Shown: positions 17,369-26,196 of the stretch, piece by piece
How positions within the stretch are numbered: position 1 is the stretch's first letter
Layout of the letters: every line of letters begins with the position of its first letter
The notes under the pieces: model-generated
The model's input: only the letters and a program-made list of their open reading frames with translations
Told to the model about the DNA's origin: nothing
Databases searched by the model: none
Origin: Muricomes sp049840515
GTDB lineage: Bacteria > Bacillota > Clostridia > Lachnospirales > Lachnospiraceae
DNA length: 64,000 nt
Assembly: GCA_049840515.1 (NCBI GenBank)
Contig: JASGKW010000002.1
Span: 62,001-126,000 of the forward strand
Direction: 5' to 3'
Position numbers and translations under genes: made by a program

Positions 17369-18199
17369 ATGAGCGTTGATCAAAAATATTTATCTGATGT
17401 GGAAGCAATCTTGTCTCACAGATATGATAATGGTGGAGATTACTGGACAACCGCTGACCACAAATTATTAAAAGGTGCTCCCTATACCACTTTGGAAAGT
17501 GCTTTATATCTGCTGGAATTAGGAGTTTCACCTGCTGATGAAATATTAAAGAATGTAGCTGAGCTTATTTTCAGCAACTGGAAAAGTGATGGCAGAATTA
17601 AAATGTCTCCCACAGGTGGAATTTATCCCTGTCACACTGCTTTAGCTGCAAAAACCTTATGCTGCATGGGTTATTCTTCTGATGACAGGATTGAAAAGTC
17701 TTTTTTATATTTCCTTGAAACCCAGCAGGAGGATGGCGGATGGAAATGCGAAAAGTACAGTTTCGGAAAGGGAGAAGAAACAAAATATTCAACACCCTAT
17801 ACCACTTTGGTAACCTTGGACTTATTTCGCTATTCCCGCTATTTCAATAGGGACCCCAGGCTGGATAAGGCAGTTAATTTTCTGCTGGAGCATTGGGTAA
17901 TCCGCAAACCTATCAGCCCCTGCCATTATGGAATTGGTTCTTTATTTATGCAAATTGAATATCCATTTCGAGGTTATAATCTTTTTTACTATGTATATGT
18001 TTTGTCATTTTATGAGAGTGCCAAAAAAGACAAGCGATTTTTAGAAGCATTAAAAATGTTAGAATTAAAAACAGTACAGGGAGAACTGCCTGTTGAAAGG
18101 GTTGTCCCCAAGCTTGCCAGACTCGAATTCTGTAAGAAGGGGCAGACAAGCGAACTTGCCACAAGGCGCTATCAGGAAATTTTAAAAAATATCTCCTGA
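17369..18199 (+). CDS. Prenyltransferase / squalene-cyclase-repeat protein (function unknown)
   Basis: 276 residues, predicted alpha/alpha-barrel. The QxxxGxW motif of squalene and terpene cyclases is seen as QQEDGGWKC, and several helix pairs repeat the pattern TALAAKTLC / TTLVTLDLFRY / NFLLEHW. No DxDD or DDxD catalytic motif is visible, so it probably is not a cyclase; similar orphan proteins are common in Firmicutes. A start at 17333 is open in frame, but GAGGTGA lies 7 bases before the ATG at 17369 (MSVDQKYL). It is transcribed alone, away from punA. Function not assigned. Confidence 0.72.
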   Translation: MSVDQKYLSDVEAILSHRYDNGGDYWTTADHKLLKGAPYTTLESALYLLELGVSPADEILKNVAELIFSNWKSDGRIKMSPTGGIYPCHTALAAKTLCCMGYSSDDRIEKSFLYFLETQQEDGGWKCEKYSFGKGEETKYSTPYTTLVTLDLFRYSRYFNRDPRLDKAVNFLLEHWVIRKPISPCHYGIGSLFMQIEYPFRGYNLFYYVYVLSFYESAKKDKRFLEALKMLELKTVQGELPVERVVPKLARLEFCKKGQTSELATRRYQEILKNIS

Positions 18200-18202
18200 A
18201 AT

Positions 18203-18238
18203 TATACCTTCTTGAACATTAGTAGTTCAAGAAGTATA
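18203..18238. repeat. Inverted repeat downstream of the prenyltransferase-like gene
   Basis: TATACCTTCTTGAAC and GTTCAAGAAGTATA (with one bulged base) flank a short ATTAGTA loop. It shares the core AACATTAGTAGT with the punA and der promoter elements. No T tract follows, so a terminator role is doubtful. Confidence 0.5.
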
Positions 18239-18350
18239 CATTTATCATCACACAGCAGGCGGCTTGAAATTCTTGTTTTACAAGACTTTCAGACCGCCAT
18301 AATTATTTAGACAATATATTATTTTTTTAATCTCACCGGCAGGCCTCCAG

Positions 18351-19823
18351 TTAAATAATAATACAAACCAGTCCCCCATTGCTGTCATTCACAATTTTCT
18401 GCATGGTATCCTGCAATTTCACCTGACTTTCATCATTTATCATAGTCAGTTTATTTTTCATTCCATCCATCACCAGTTCCTCAATGGATTTTCCAAATAT
18501 ATTGGTTCCCCACACACCTTCGGGAGTCTCGCTCTCAGCCTTGATATATTCTACCAAATCCTGGGCCTGTTTTTCATTTCCCACAATCGGAGCTATTTCT
18601 GTCTCGATGTTTGCCCGTATCATATGAATAGATGGAGCCTCTGAGCGGATTTTTACCCCAAATTTGTTTCCCTGTTTTATAATCTGAGGTTCGTCCATTG
18701 CAATTTCTTCCCGTTTCGGGCTTACCATGCCATAGCCTTTCATTTTCACATCGGCAAAAGCATCTTTTATCTGGGTATATTCTTCTTTCATGGCTGCCAA
18801 TTCTTTCATGGCAGATATAAGCTCATACTCACCTTTGATGTCTGTGCCTGTGAGCTCACTTAATACTTCATAATAATATTTTCCGTCAATGCCAATTTTA
18901 ATTTTGACTTTGCCTGTATCCATCTCAATTTTGTCCACGGTAACCTTATCTATATAAGGGCTCTCTGTCTGGGGCACCTGATTGGTCGTACTGCGTATAT
19001 CCTTCATTGCCCCCATGATTGCCTTTACATTCTGAAGCAAATCCACCTTAATCCTGTGATCTCTTGATAACATTTCCACCCATTTCGGAATGTAAAATTC
19101 CACTTCTGATATAGGAAATTCATACAAAACCTGGCGCATAATATTATGAATATCTTCGGTTCTGAGCTGTTCACAATTCACCGGCAATACAGATACCCCA
19201 TATTTTGTTTCCATATCCTCTTTTAAAGCTTTTGCATCATCCGTGTAGGGCTTCTGTGTATTCAAAAGAACGATGAAAGGTTTTCCTATGGACTGCAGCT
19301 CCTTAATCGTTTTCTCCTCCGCTGCTATGTAATTTTCCCTGGGCAAGTCCCCGATGCTGCCATCCGTTGTAACTACAATTCCAATGGTAGCGTGGTCATG
19401 GATTACTTTCTGAGTTCCTATGGCTGCTGCCTTTGTAAATGGAATCTCATATTCAAACCACGGCGTCTTTACCTGGCGCTCCGCATCATTTTCAATGTGG
19501 CCGGATGCACCTTCTACCATATAACCTACACAGTCAATTAAACGTATCTTCACCTCTACATCATCAGATAATTTAATCGCTGCCGCTTCTTTGGGAACAA
19601 ATTTGGGCTCTGTTGTCATAATTGTCGTGCCTGATGCAGACTGGGGCAATTCGTCCTTCGTTCTCTCCTTTGCGTGCTCATCTGTCATATTGGGGAGTAC
19701 GAGCAAATCCATAAACCTCTTAATAAATGTTGACTTGCCTGTCCGAACAGGACCAACCACACCAATATAAATCTCTCCATTTGTTCTTGCTTTCATATCT
19801 TTGTATAACTGAAATGAATCCAT
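18351..19823 (-). CDS. spoIVA: Stage IV sporulation protein A (spore coat morphogenetic ATPase)
   Basis: 490 residues. SpoIVA polymerises on the forespore surface with ATP and forms the base layer of the coat. The N-terminal TRAFAC ATPase has Walker A GPVRTGKST, SGTTIMTTEPKFVP, the RLIDCVGYMV Walker B segment and VTTDGSIG. The C-terminus NDSNGGLVCIII matches the family's end. It is monocistronic with a sigma-E-like promoter. This gene marks the organism as an endospore former, at least genetically. Confidence 0.97.
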   Translation of the reverse strand: MDSFQLYKDMKARTNGEIYIGVVGPVRTGKSTFIKRFMDLLVLPNMTDEHAKERTKDELPQSASGTTIMTTEPKFVPKEAAAIKLSDDVEVKIRLIDCVGYMVEGASGHIENDAERQVKTPWFEYEIPFTKAAAIGTQKVIHDHATIGIVVTTDGSIGDLPRENYIAAEEKTIKELQSIGKPFIVLLNTQKPYTDDAKALKEDMETKYGVSVLPVNCEQLRTEDIHNIMRQVLYEFPISEVEFYIPKWVEMLSRDHRIKVDLLQNVKAIMGAMKDIRSTTNQVPQTESPYIDKVTVDKIEMDTGKVKIKIGIDGKYYYEVLSELTGTDIKGEYELISAMKELAAMKEEYTQIKDAFADVKMKGYGMVSPKREEIAMDEPQIIKQGNKFGVKIRSEAPSIHMIRANIETEIAPIVGNEKQAQDLVEYIKAESETPEGVWGTNIFGKSIEELVMDGMKNKLTMINDESQVKLQDTMQKIVNDSNGGLVCIII

Positions 19824-19851
19824 AAAAATACCCCCTTGTTATGCTGATATC

Positions 19852-19885
19852 AATGTATGCATAAAAAATCAAGTTTATGTATTTT
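19852..19885 (-). promoter_or_regulatory. Sigma-E-like promoter of spoIVA
   Basis: Minus strand CATACATT (19852-19859) matches the sigma-E -10 (CATACANT), with an ATA-containing -35 candidate (ACATAAA) about 14 bases further up. It lies about 30 bases before the ATG, which has an AGGGGG ribosome site. This agrees with mother-cell expression known for spoIVA. Confidence 0.55.
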
Positions 19886-20085
19886 TCCGGCAAGTCCAAA
19901 GATTAAAAATAATATTTACCACACCGTTAATGTTCAATGTGATATGCATAGTGCACTTTTATTAAACTAATAATTTTTAATTATAATCAATTATTAACTG
20001 ATAATATTTAACAAAATATGGTAATACACTGTAAAATATGATAAACTTATTATATAAATAACATTGGATGAAAGGAATGATAAAG

Positions 20086-20349
20086 ATGGGCGAAGTATCA
20101 ATGTGTCAAAGTTGTGGATTACCATTCAACAAAGAACATGCGCACTTTATGGCTATAGAGCCAGATGGAAGTACAAGTATTTACTGTACAAACTGCTACA
20201 GGAATGGGGATTTTACAGATCCAGACTTATCTGTGGAAGAATTAATTGAAATGGTTGTACCAGCTTTGGCAAAATCAATTGGTGAGGAAAAGGCAAGAAA
20301 TGAAATGACAGCATTATTACCAACACTCAAACGTTGGAAAGTAGTTTAA
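20086..20349 (+). CDS. Small zinc-ribbon protein (PF12674-like)
   Basis: About 87 residues. CQSCGLPF near the start and CTNCYRNGDF about 30 residues later form a four-Cys zinc ribbon with the DGSTSIYC segment between them, as in the putative zinc ribbon family PF12674. The C-terminal half is helical (LSVEELIEMVVPALAKSIGEEKARNEM) and resembles the usual partner helices in this family. Three ATG codons are possible; AAAGGA is 9 bases before the ATG at 20086, so that one was chosen. It is monocistronic with its own terminator. No precise function known. Confidence 0.75.
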   Translation: MGEVSMCQSCGLPFNKEHAHFMAIEPDGSTSIYCTNCYRNGDFTDPDLSVEELIEMVVPALAKSIGEEKARNEMTALLPTLKRWKVV

Positions 20350-20363
20350 TCCGTACAATTCAA

Positions 20364-20403
20364 GGGGAGGCTAAATGTCATAAGACATTTAGCCTCCCCT
20401 TTT
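20364..20403 (+). terminator. Intrinsic terminator of the zinc-ribbon gene
   Basis: Perfect 16-base-pair stem GGGGAGGCTAAATGTC with its complement around an ATAA loop, then TTTT. Confidence 0.9.
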
Positions 20404-20463
20404 AATGAAGTTCCTTTCGCTAAACTCGCAAGCACCTTGTTAATCTCAAGGAACGACCTCGCA

Positions 20464-21516
20464 CTAAGCTCTTCCGTCGCCATCGCTCGGACTCGCTAAG
20501 TTGCTTTCGGTCCATGGCAGTGCGGAGTGCTCGCTTTTCAATTCGCGCAGCATGAGTTCTTCCACCGCCTCTGCGGGATTCTTGCCTTCAAACAGGACAG
20601 CATTGATCTGATCCACAATCGGCATGGAAACGTTATATTTCTTCGCCAGCTTTGCGGCAGCTTTTGCAGAGTAAACTCCTTCTACTATCATCTTTACCTC
20701 ATCCATAGCTTCTTCCATGGTTTTACCCTGTCCGATAAGGTATCCTGCCTTGCGGTTTCTGCTGTGTACACTGGCACAGGTAACAATCAAGTCTCCGATT
20801 CCTGTCAGTCCGGTGAATGTTTCTATTTTTCCGCCCATTTTTACTCCGAGTCTTGCGATTTCTGCAATTCCTCTTGTTATCAGAGCGGCCTTTGTATTGT
20901 CTCCGTAGCCCAGCCCGTCAGCAATTCCGGCCGCCAGCGCGATTACATTCTTTAAGGAACCGCCCAGCTCAATCCCCAGGATATCCGGACTTGTATAAAC
21001 ACGGAACACTGGACTCATGAAGACGGACTGGAGATACTCTGCCGTTTCTTTTGTCTTTGCTCCAATAACACAGGTGGTGGGAAGTTTTCTTCCGACCTCC
21101 TCCGCATGGCTTGGACCAGATAAGACAGCTACATTCGCCTGCGGAATCTCCTGCTGTATCTGCTGGGATAAAGTCATGAGGGTAGACTCCTCAATTCCTT
21201 TCGCCACATCTACAATAATCTGACCTTTCTCTACATATGGGCACATCTTTTTTGCTGTCTCCCTTGTAAATGGGGATGGAACAGCTAATACCAGAAAATC
21301 CTTGCCTGTGATTGCCTCTTCCATGTTATTAGTAAAAATCAGCTCCTGGGGCAGTTTTACCCCCGGCAATTTTGTTACATGTTCTCTCTTTTCAGAAAGC
21401 ATCTCCACTTCTTCTTTCTGAATGGACCACACTGTAACCTGATTTCCGTTCTCCTGAAGCAGAACAGAAAGTGCGGTTCCCCAACTTCCGGCTCCCAATA
21501 CACCTACATTCGCCAT
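20464..21516 (-). CDS. gpsA: Glycerol-3-phosphate dehydrogenase [NAD(P)+]
   Basis: Makes sn-glycerol 3-phosphate from dihydroxyacetone phosphate for phospholipids. The nucleotide loop GAGSWGTAL, LAVPSPFTRE, VAKGIEE, LSGPSHAEEV, the catalytic Lys in GGSLKNVIALAAG and the TGIGDLIVTC loop are all present. 350 residues, about 15-20 longer than usual: after ELMLRELKSEH an extra SALPWTESNLASPSDGDGRA follows, which looks like read-through of formerly non-coding DNA. Last gene of der-plsY-gpsA. Confidence 0.96.
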   Translation of the reverse strand: MANVGVLGAGSWGTALSVLLQENGNQVTVWSIQKEEVEMLSEKREHVTKLPGVKLPQELIFTNNMEEAITGKDFLVLAVPSPFTRETAKKMCPYVEKGQIIVDVAKGIEESTLMTLSQQIQQEIPQANVAVLSGPSHAEEVGRKLPTTCVIGAKTKETAEYLQSVFMSPVFRVYTSPDILGIELGGSLKNVIALAAGIADGLGYGDNTKAALITRGIAEIARLGVKMGGKIETFTGLTGIGDLIVTCASVHSRNRKAGYLIGQGKTMEEAMDEVKMIVEGVYSAKAAAKLAKKYNVSMPIVDQINAVLFEGKNPAEAVEELMLRELKSEHSALPWTESNLASPSDGDGRA

Positions 21517-21534
21517 AATTTTCCTCCTTCACCC

Positions 21535-22182
21535 TTATTGCTCAACGGCCTTTTTCTTGCCTGACCCAAATCGATTCTCCGTGCCCGCAAGAAGCCGTTT
21601 GATATTATCTTTGTGCCTGTACCATGCCAGAACGGTAAGTAACAAAACTAATATGTAAAGCTCATACTGGAAAGCTGCCGCCATATGGAATTGTCCCAGC
21701 CCTCCGAATATAAGTATTTCCACAAAAAACAGTGATGATGCAAGCAGTGAACCCAGTGACACATATCTTGTAAAAATTACTGCTATCAAAAACGCTGCCA
21801 GGGGAATCGGTACCAGCATAAGCCCCGTGGATAATACAAGGCCTGCCAGCACGGCAATCCCCTTGCCGCCCTTAAACCGAAGGTAAAACGGGAAATTATG
21901 CCCTAAAGTGGCTCCCATGCCTGCATACATAGACAGCAGCGGAAGCATTTCACTTCCCCTGTACAAATACCTGACAAGAAAAATTGCACCCACACATTTC
22001 AGCACATCCCCCAAAAAAGTCCATGCCCCGGCTTTCCATCCCATCACGCGCACAGCATTGGTGGAACCTGCATTTCCACTTCCTTCCTGTCTGATATCCA
22101 CATGTTTTATCTTCCCTACGAGATATCCCGTCTGCAGCAGACCACATGCATATCCTATCAGAAGGCAGATTATACGCTCCAT
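21535..22182 (-). CDS. plsY: Acyl-phosphate:glycerol-3-phosphate acyltransferase
   Basis: 215 residues with five predicted membrane segments. The three PlsY motifs are GSGNAGSTN, GHNFPFYLRFKGGKGIA and the C-terminal YRHKDNIKRLLAGTENRF. It transfers the acyl group from acyl phosphate (made by PlsX, encoded at 31.8 kb) to glycerol 3-phosphate (made by GpsA, encoded next). One base separates it from der upstream. Confidence 0.96.
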   Translation of the reverse strand: MERIICLLIGYACGLLQTGYLVGKIKHVDIRQEGSGNAGSTNAVRVMGWKAGAWTFLGDVLKCVGAIFLVRYLYRGSEMLPLLSMYAGMGATLGHNFPFYLRFKGGKGIAVLAGLVLSTGLMLVPIPLAAFLIAVIFTRYVSLGSLLASSLFFVEILIFGGLGQFHMAAAFQYELYILVLLLTVLAWYRHKDNIKRLLAGTENRFGSGKKKAVEQ

Positions 22183-22183
22183 A

Positions 22184-23512
22184 TTATTGCTCCTTTTCCT
22201 TTCTCTCCCTGATAAAAAACTTCAAAGATGTTCCCCGGAAACCAAATGCCTCCCGGATTTTATTTTCCAGATACCTTGTATAAGAAAAATGCATCAACTC
22301 TTTGTCGTTTACAAAAATGACAAAAGTAGGCGGCTTTACAGAAACCTGTGTGATATAATACAGCTTCAGCCGTTTTCCCTTGTCGGACGGAGGCTGCTGC
22401 ATAGCCACTGCCTCTGTCATAATCTCATTGAGCACCCCTGTCGCCACTCGAAGTGTCTGATTCTCAATGACTACATCAATCATGTCATAAAGCTTATGCA
22501 GCCTTTGACCTGTCAATGCCGATACAAACATAATCTCTGCATATTGAAGATACGATAAAATCTGTCTGACTTTACCCTCATATTCTTTCATGGTTTTGTC
22601 ATTCTTCTCAATGGCATCCCATTTATTCACTACGATTATAATACCTTTGCCTCGTTCATGTGCAATTCCGGCAATCTTCGCATCCTGCTCTGTCACACCC
22701 TCCTCAGCATCAATAACCATCAGAACTATATCCGCGCGCTCCACTGCAGTTACAGTCCGAATGATACTGTAACGCTCCAGTTCTTCCTTAATCTTACTCT
22801 TTCTGCGCAGACCCGCTGTATCAATAAAAATATATTCCTTCCCATCATGAATAATTTCTGTGTCAATGGCATCGCGGGTAGTTCCCGCCACATCTGATAC
22901 AATAACTCTGTTCTCACCCAAAAGTTTGTTGATGATAGAGGACTTTCCTACATTTGGTTTTCCCACAATGGCAATTCTTGGCCTGTCATCTTCCTCATCT
23001 TCCCCTGAGCCGGGCGGAAAATATTCTGTCACAACATCCAGCATATCTCCAATTCCTAGTCTGGAAGCGGCAGAAATAGGAACTGGGTCACCAATTCCAA
23101 GATTATAAAACTCATATACATCCGGCATAAACTTATCAAAGTTGTCCACCTTATTTACTACAAGAACAACCGGTTTCCCCGACCTGCGCAGCATATCTGC
23201 CACCTTGGAATCGGAATCTACAAGTCCCTGCTTCACATCCGTAATAAAAATGATTACATCTGCGGTATCAATAGCAATTTGCGCCTGATCTCTCATCTGA
23301 GAAAGAATGACGTCCTTGCTGTCTGGTTCAATTCCTCCGGTGTCAATTAATGTAAAGTCCTTATCCAGCCAGTTTACATCGGCATAAATTCGGTCTCTTG
23401 TCACCCCCGGAGTATCCTTTACGATTGAAATCATCTCACCTGCCAAAGCGTTGAATAATGTTGATTTTCCCACATTTGGCCTTCCTACAATCGCTACTAC
23501 TGGTTTACTCAT
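22184..23512 (-). CDS. der: Ribosome-associated GTPase Der (EngA)
   Basis: 442 residues with two tandem GTPase domains, GRPNVGKSTLFN at residue 8 and GKPNVGKSSIIN near 185, each followed by its own DTGG/DTAG switch II and NKVD/NKWD motif, then a KH-like C-terminal domain. Der is needed for 50S subunit assembly. It heads der-plsY-gpsA, a common clostridial order. Promoter at 23554-23586. Confidence 0.97.
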   Translation of the reverse strand: MSKPVVAIVGRPNVGKSTLFNALAGEMISIVKDTPGVTRDRIYADVNWLDKDFTLIDTGGIEPDSKDVILSQMRDQAQIAIDTADVIIFITDVKQGLVDSDSKVADMLRRSGKPVVLVVNKVDNFDKFMPDVYEFYNLGIGDPVPISAASRLGIGDMLDVVTEYFPPGSGEDEEDDRPRIAIVGKPNVGKSSIINKLLGENRVIVSDVAGTTRDAIDTEIIHDGKEYIFIDTAGLRRKSKIKEELERYSIIRTVTAVERADIVLMVIDAEEGVTEQDAKIAGIAHERGKGIIIVVNKWDAIEKNDKTMKEYEGKVRQILSYLQYAEIMFVSALTGQRLHKLYDMIDVVIENQTLRVATGVLNEIMTEAVAMQQPPSDKGKRLKLYYITQVSVKPPTFVIFVNDKELMHFSYTRYLENKIREAFGFRGTSLKFFIRERKEKEQ

Positions 23513-23553
23513 ATTTATCTGTTACCTTTCTATATCTTTCAAGTTCAGTTTGC

Positions 23554-23586
23554 ATTATACCATACCTTATGAAACATTAATAGTAC
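23554..23586 (-). promoter_or_regulatory. der promoter with conserved spacer, shared with punA
   Basis: Minus strand TATTAA (23577-23582), 17-base spacer TGTTTCATAAGGTATGG, TATAAT (23554-23559). Nearly the same sequence, spacer included, lies before punA at 17177-17209. Confidence 0.6.
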
Positions 23587-23737
23587 AATAAACATAATTT
23601 CCATTCCGGTAAAAACTGTATTATGTACAGTTTTAGCAAGCTGTACTTGAATTTACTTAAAAAAAATGATATAACCATATATGTACAGAGACTGGATTTC
23701 CCGTCTCTTTAAACTTCGTTAAACATAGGAGAAAATC

Positions 23738-24917
23738 ATGTCGAACATCAATTTATTAGAAAAAATACTTCCTGTTGCCCCCTTAAAGATTGTGGCTATG
23801 GACAGCTGTAAAGAACTTGGACAAAAAGTGAATGACTATATCGTATCATTCCGTGAAAATACAGCCTGTGAAGTGAAAACCTCATCCCCCCTATATGTAA
23901 ACTATGAATCCAAAAATTATCTGGCAGATTACCAGTGTCCCAGATTTGGCTCCGGGGAGGGCAAGGGGAGCTCTCAACGAATCCATACGTGGAACGGATT
24001 TATTTATTATGACTGACGTGTGTAATTACAGCTTAACCTACTCACTCAATGGCCGGGTGAATCACATGTCCCCGGATGACCATTATCAGGATTTGAAACG
24101 AATCATTTCTGCCGCCAGAGGCAAAGCGCACCGTGTGAATGTCATTATGCCATTTCTCTATGAAAGCCGCCAGCACAAGCGCACAAAGAGGGAATCTCTT
24201 GACTGTGCAATTGCATTAGAAGAGTTGGATTATATGGGTGTTTCCAATATTATCACCTTTGATGCCCACGATCCAAGAGTACAAAACGCAATTCCTTTAA
24301 GCGGATTTGACAGCTTTAACCCGCCCTATCAGTTCATGAAAGCAATGTTCCGCGCTGTCCCTGATTTGAAAGTGGACAAAGAGCACCTGATGGTTATCAG
24401 CCCTGACGAGGGAGCTATGCACCGTGCAGTTTATTTTTCCAGTGTTCTTGGTGTGGACATGGGTATGTTCTACAAACGCCGCGATTATTCTACCGTAGTC
24501 AATGGAAAGAACCCTATTGTTGCTCATGAATTTTTGGGAGATGATATAAAAGGAAAAGATGTAATCATCATAGACGATATGATTTCTTCCGGTGAAAGTA
24601 TGCTGGATGTGGCAAAGAAACTGAAATCGCTCAACGCAGCACGTGTCTTCGTATGTACGACTTTTGGATTGTTTACCGAAGGATTTGAGAAATTTGACGA
24701 GTATTATGAAAAGGGTTATATAGACAAGGTTGTCACAACAAACCTCACTTATCTCCCTCCAATCGTAGATGAGAAGCCTTATTTTGTCAAAGCAGATATG
24801 AGTAAATTTCTGGCACTTATTATTGATTCACTGAATCATGATACGACCATCGGAGCAGTACTCAACCCCACAGACAGACTTCATGCACTTCTGGAAAAGA
24901 AACTCGGAAAGAGATAA
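23738..24917 (+). CDS. prs: Ribose-phosphate pyrophosphokinase, long clostridial type (frameshifted)
   Basis: Makes PRPP from ribose 5-phosphate and ATP, the precursor of purines, pyrimidines, His and Trp. The N-terminal part to GSGEGKG is read from 23738; the rest, from LNESIRGTDLFIM through FDAHDPRVQNAIP and the PRPP-binding DVIIIDDMISSGES, is one base later. An extra G in GGGG 23965-23968 explains the break; removing it gives 392 residues, the length of the long type found in Clostridia. AGGAG precedes the ATG. A good terminator follows at 24936. Confidence 0.94.
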
Positions 24918-24935
24918 TATAAGTTCTGCTAATCA

Positions 24936-24972
24936 AAACAGCCGTGCCCATAAAGGCAGCGGCTGTTTTTTA
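24936..24972 (+). terminator. Intrinsic terminator of prs
   Basis: AACAGCCGTGCC and GGCAGCGGCTGTT form a stem with one bulge, followed by TTTTTT. It lies between convergent prs and ilvA. Confidence 0.85.
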
Positions 24973-24980
24973 ATTTTTGA

Positions 24981-26195
24981 TTAATACAGTTTTGCACGGA
25001 TTAATTTAGGACGGAATCCTTTCTTCTCCAGTGCATCCATGATTCTGTGCTTATGATCTGTTCCGAACGCCTCCATTGTAATGCGAAGCTCCACTGCCGC
25101 ATTTCTGTTTGTATTCACAAACTGATTGTGCTCCAGTTTGATAACATTTCCCTGAGCCTCCGCAATTGTGGCAGCCACTCTTACCAGTTCACCTGGTTTA
25201 TCCGGAAGCAGAACGGATACTGAGAAAATACGGTCCCTCTGAATCAAACCATGCTGCACAACAGAAGACATAGTGATTACATCCATATTCCCGCCGCTCA
25301 GAACACAGACTATTTTCTTTCCTCTGCAATCCATCTGTTTTAAAGCAGCAACGGAAAGCAAGCCAGAATTTTCCACAATCATCTTATGGTTTTCAACCAT
25401 GTCGAGAAACGCACCTATCAGTTCATCATCATCCACCAGAAGAATATCATCCACATTTTCCTGTACATAAGGCAGATTCTTTACACCCACGCACTTAACA
25501 GCCGTACCATCTGCTATGGTGTTTGCACTGTCCAGCTCCACCACCTGATTTGCTTTTAAGGCCGCAGTCATGCTGGCCGCCTCCACAGGCTCCACTCCGA
25601 TAACCTTAATCTTCGGATTCAGCATCTTTGCCAATGTGGCAACACCGGAGATAAGACCGCCCCCGCCGATTGGAACAACGATATAATCTACAGTGGGAAG
25701 CTCCTGAACAATCTCCATGGCGATGGTTCCCTGTCCGGTAGCCACATCCATATCATCAAAAGGATGGACAAATGTGTACCCATATTCTTTGGCAAGCTCA
25801 TAGGCATGTTCGCAGGCGTCATCATAGACATCTCCGTAAAGAATGACCTCCGCACCGTAGCTCTTTGTGCGGTTCACTTTAATCAACGGCGTGACTGTAG
25901 GCATAACAATGATTGCCTTGCAGCCAAATTTCTGAGCCGCGTAAGCCACACCCTGGGCATGGTTTCCCGCAGAAGCTGTAATCAGCCCTTTTGCTCTTTC
26001 TTCTTCGGATAATGTGCTGATTTTATAATATGCCCCTCTCAATTTGTAAGCACCAGTGTGCTGCATATTTTCCGGCTTTAAATATATCTTTCCGCCGCAT
26101 GCATCACTGAGATAATCACTATATATCAGCTTTGTGGGATTGGTCACACGTTTTACAATTTCACTTGCCTCTTCAAACTTCTCTAATGTTAACAT
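24981..26195 (-). CDS. ilvA: Threonine ammonia-lyase with C-terminal ACT domain
   Basis: PLP enzyme that converts threonine to 2-oxobutyrate, the first step of isoleucine synthesis or a catabolic route. The PLP Lys lies in GAYKLRGA, with SAGNHAQGVA and the Gly-rich PIGGGGLISG loop. The last 75 residues (VLLPDKPGELVRVAATIAE) are an ACT domain. At about 404 residues it is of the TdcB/IlvA mid-length class, so catabolic and biosynthetic roles cannot be separated. The start was placed at the ATG 26195 because of GGGGAGG just before it; it lies at the very end of ftsY. Confidence 0.92.
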   Translation of the reverse strand: MLTLEKFEEASEIVKRVTNPTKLIYSDYLSDACGGKIYLKPENMQHTGAYKLRGAYYKISTLSEEERAKGLITASAGNHAQGVAYAAQKFGCKAIIVMPTVTPLIKVNRTKSYGAEVILYGDVYDDACEHAYELAKEYGYTFVHPFDDMDVATGQGTIAMEIVQELPTVDYIVVPIGGGGLISGVATLAKMLNPKIKVIGVEPVEAASMTAALKANQVVELDSANTIADGTAVKCVGVKNLPYVQENVDDILLVDDDELIGAFLDMVENHKMIVENSGLLSVAALKQMDCRGKKIVCVLSGGNMDVITMSSVVQHGLIQRDRIFSVSVLLPDKPGELVRVAATIAEAQGNVIKLEHNQFVNTNRNAAVELRITMEAFGTDHKHRIMDALEKKGFRPKLIRAKLY

Positions 26196-26196
26196 T

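Noticed and set aside
18200..18345. Clear terminator after the prenyltransferase-like gene
   Set aside because: The inverted repeat at 18203 has no T tract; a second imperfect hairpin around 18258-18299 is also followed only by mixed AT sequence.
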